A stretch of DNA of 7,414 nt from Euryarchaeota archaeon UBA10 (GTDB lineage: Archaea; Thermoplasmatota; Poseidoniia; Poseidoniales; Poseidoniaceae): contig DAGO01000097.1 of the NCBI GenBank assembly GCA_002498185.1, forward strand, positions 1-7,414. The letters are read 5' to 3'. Shown here one piece after another: positions 6,009-7,414 of this stretch (position 1 is its first letter; each line of letters starts with the position of its first letter). Below the pieces are notes generated by a model, which was not told the DNA's origin, did no database searches, and saw only the letters and a list, made by a program, of their open reading frames with translations. The position numbers and the translations under genes are program-made.

Positions 6009-6973
6009 CCACCGATAAATGACATTTCCACTTTTTCTTGGACCTTGTGTCCACGATTTTGTGAATAAGCATCGTCTCTTTTCGACCATATGTTTCTGAC
6101 AGCATCAGCAATCTGTTGCTTAGTTGCATCCATTCTGAGCATTGATTTCAAGTCGTTTCCTTTGGATGCGAACAAGCAAGTGTATAGTGATCCATCCGCA
6201 CTTATTCTAGCTCTATTGCAATCCCCACAGAATGGTTTTGAGACGCTTTCGATGAACCCAATCTCTTGATTTCCTCTTTTGTATCGATTAGCAACTTCTC
6301 CAACATGATTCGGTTTAACTGGCTGAAGATTATCTAGCATCTCTCGCATCATTTCCCCAGTGATGACTTCATCGTTATTCCAAGAATTGGTTTCACCAAC
6401 ATCCATGAATTCGATATAACGAACAACAACATCTGTACCAACAAATCTCTCTGCAACCTTTTCCACTGAATGCTCATTATATCCTGCTCTGATAACAGTA
6501 TTCACCTTAACTGAAAGTCCTGCCATTCTTGCGGCTTCAATGCCGCGCAGTACAGTTTCTGGTGTTTCATTAGTATCTCCCATCGCTTGGAATGTCTCAA
6601 CATCAAGGGCATCAAGTGATACCGTAACACGATTCAAACCCGCAGCAGCTAAATCTACCGCAAATCTCTCTAGAAGAATCCCATTAGTGGTCATCGCTAA
6701 ATCTAATTCCTTTGGTAACATTTCAATGAAGGAACATACATCCCTTCTCAACAATGGCTCCCCTCCGGTTAACCTAACCTTCGTAAGACCCAATGGAATC
6801 AGAGACTCTACTACAGTGGTCAATTCTTCATAGGACAGAATCTCTTCTTTAGCGAGGAAATCGTGTGAATCAAAATGCTCCCTAGGCATACAATACCTGC
6901 ATCGCATATTACAACGGTCTGTCAAAGATATCCTAAGGTCACGCAAAGGCCGATTAAGAGCGTCTGTGACCAT
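6005..6973 (-). CDS. moaA: GTP 3',8-cyclase MoaA (molybdenum cofactor biosynthesis)
   Basis: This radical SAM enzyme converts GTP to (8S)-3',8-cyclo-7,8-dihydroguanosine 5'-triphosphate, the first step of molybdopterin synthesis. With the start at 6973 the protein has 322 residues. The SAM-cluster cysteines are in CNMRCRYC (C21, C25, C28), followed by GGEP (70-73), SLDAL (119-123) and FMDVGETNSW (189-198). The C-terminal 4Fe-4S cluster that holds GTP has C249, C252 and C266 in CGDCNRARISADGSLYTC, with R254 and R256 as the GTP-binding arginines. The protein ends in the double glycine (SFIGG) typical of active MoaA. The 6973 start matches the family N-terminus (MxxDxxNRPLRDLRISLTDRC) and has a weak TAGGG 6 nt upstream. 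An in-frame ATG at 7012 would add 13 residues and cannot be excluded. No other moa gene is in the window. It is divergent from aroA. Confidence 0.96.
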   Translation of the reverse strand: MVTDALNRPLRDLRISLTDRCNMRCRYCMPREHFDSHDFLAKEEILSYEELTTVVESLIPLGLTKVRLTGGEPLLRRDVCSFIEMLPKELDLAMTTNGILLERFAVDLAAAGLNRVTVSLDALDVETFQAMGDTNETPETVLRGIEAARMAGLSVKVNTVIRAGYNEHSVEKVAERFVGTDVVVRYIEFMDVGETNSWNNDEVITGEMMREMLDNLQPVKPNHVGEVANRYKRGNQEIGFIESVSKPFCGDCNRARISADGSLYTCLFASKGNDLKSMLRMDATKQQIADAVRNIWSKRDDAYSQNRGHKVQEKVEMSFIGG

Positions 6974-7064
6974 GTTTGGCCCTACATCGATGACGCACTT
7001 CAATATGCGCATTGGATGACTTCTTCTCCTGATGCTGCTTGGCGTTATTCACGGGGGGAAGACA

Positions 7065-7414
7065 ATGTCAGATTCTAGCGCAGGTCGTGAAGATGGTAAT
7101 CTCCTCGAAATCGAGCCCAGCATCCTTTCTGGCACGCTAAGATTACCACCCTCTAAAAGCCATTCAATGCGGTGGTTGACTCTAGCAAGTATGGACGAAT
7201 CCCCGACAAGAATCGAGATGTGGGAGATTGGCGAAGATGTACAAGCCATGATTGATTGCTTGACTAATTTGGGAATCAAATGGGATGGTATGACAATGAC
7301 TGGTGGTGACCTAAAACCGTCAAACTCGGTTTTAGATTGTCAAAACAGTGGGACAGCACTGCGACTCTTGATTGCACAAGCTGCAACTTGCGACTTCCCA
7401 ATTACACTTGATGG
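7065..7414 (+). CDS. aroA: EPSP synthase (3-phosphoshikimate 1-carboxyvinyltransferase), N-terminal part
   Basis: The reading frame is open for 116 codons to the window edge, so roughly the first quarter is present. EPSP synthase transfers the enolpyruvyl group of phosphoenolpyruvate to shikimate 3-phosphate, the sixth step to chorismate. The N-terminal signature LPPSKSHSMR (27-36) supplies the Lys-Ser and Arg that bind both substrates (K31, S32, R36). CQNSGTALR (92-100) is the PEP-binding loop, with the glycine and arginine of the family (G96, R100). GEDVQAM (56-62) matches the usual S/GDD/EV-x-xM segment after the second strand. The start is ATG 7065, 6 nt after a run of six G that may serve as ribosome site. 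The spacer to moaA is 52-91 bp depending on the moaA start, so both promoters are there or in the coding starts. UDP-GlcNAc enolpyruvyl transferase (MurA) is the alternative family, but PSKSHSMR argues for AroA. Confidence 0.92.
   Translation, partial: MSDSSAGREDGNLLEIEPSILSGTLRLPPSKSHSMRWLTLASMDESPTRIEMWEIGEDVQAMIDCLTNLGIKWDGMTMTGGDLKPSNSVLDCQNSGTALRLLIAQAATCDFPITLD

Noticed and set aside
6974..7012. Longer MoaA start at ATG 7012
   Set aside because: The 13 extra residues lie outside the normal MoaA N-terminus and the nearest GGAG is 13 nt from that ATG. It remains possible.

Overview
The window looks like a compact stretch of an archaeal genome. The signs are a class III signal peptide of the euryarchaeal pilin type (AVSPVIATVLL), a trans-prenyltransferase followed by a geranylgeranyl-reductase-family flavoprotein (the archaeal ether-lipid pair), a TTTAAA TATA box, and Shine-Dalgarno sites of the GAGGTGATT type. 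The moderate A+T content, very short spacers and pilin sequence would fit a marine Thermoplasmatota lineage (Marine Group II / Poseidoniales). That placement is inference from style, not from a marker gene.

Layout. (1) 1-1331, minus: 3'-truncated gene for a protein with three SAP-like helical modules, a 5 x 7-residue proline linker and a helical C-terminal part. (2) 1332-1515: divergent spacer with two inverted repeats. (3) 1516-2145, plus: 209-aa unrecognised coiled-coil protein. (4) 2142-3281, minus: 379-aa protein with the fold signature of hydroxymethylbilane synthase (HemC) but lacking the catalytic aspartate and the cofactor cysteine. (5) 3362-4336, plus: polyprenyl/geranylgeranyl diphosphate synthase. 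(6) 4346-5446, plus: geranylgeranyl reductase family FAD protein, 9 nt behind gene 5 and almost certainly in its operon. (7) 5529-6008, plus: type IV pilin-like protein with its own TATA box. (8) 6005-6973, minus: MoaA, the first enzyme of molybdenum cofactor synthesis. (9) 7065 to the right edge, plus: N-terminal part of EPSP synthase (AroA).

How they work together. Genes 5 and 6 form one lipid module: chain elongation of isoprenyl diphosphates, then saturation of the isoprenoid chains. MoaA and AroA are divergent housekeeping genes. The pilin is a separate surface function. The SAP-module protein, the divergent coiled-coil protein and the HemC-like protein are the least explained content. 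Both convergent gene pairs end in the same 4-bp overlap (TTAG), so there is no room for intergenic terminators there. No RNA gene, insertion sequence, CRISPR array or frameshifted gene was seen, and no gene-free stretch exceeds about 185 bases.
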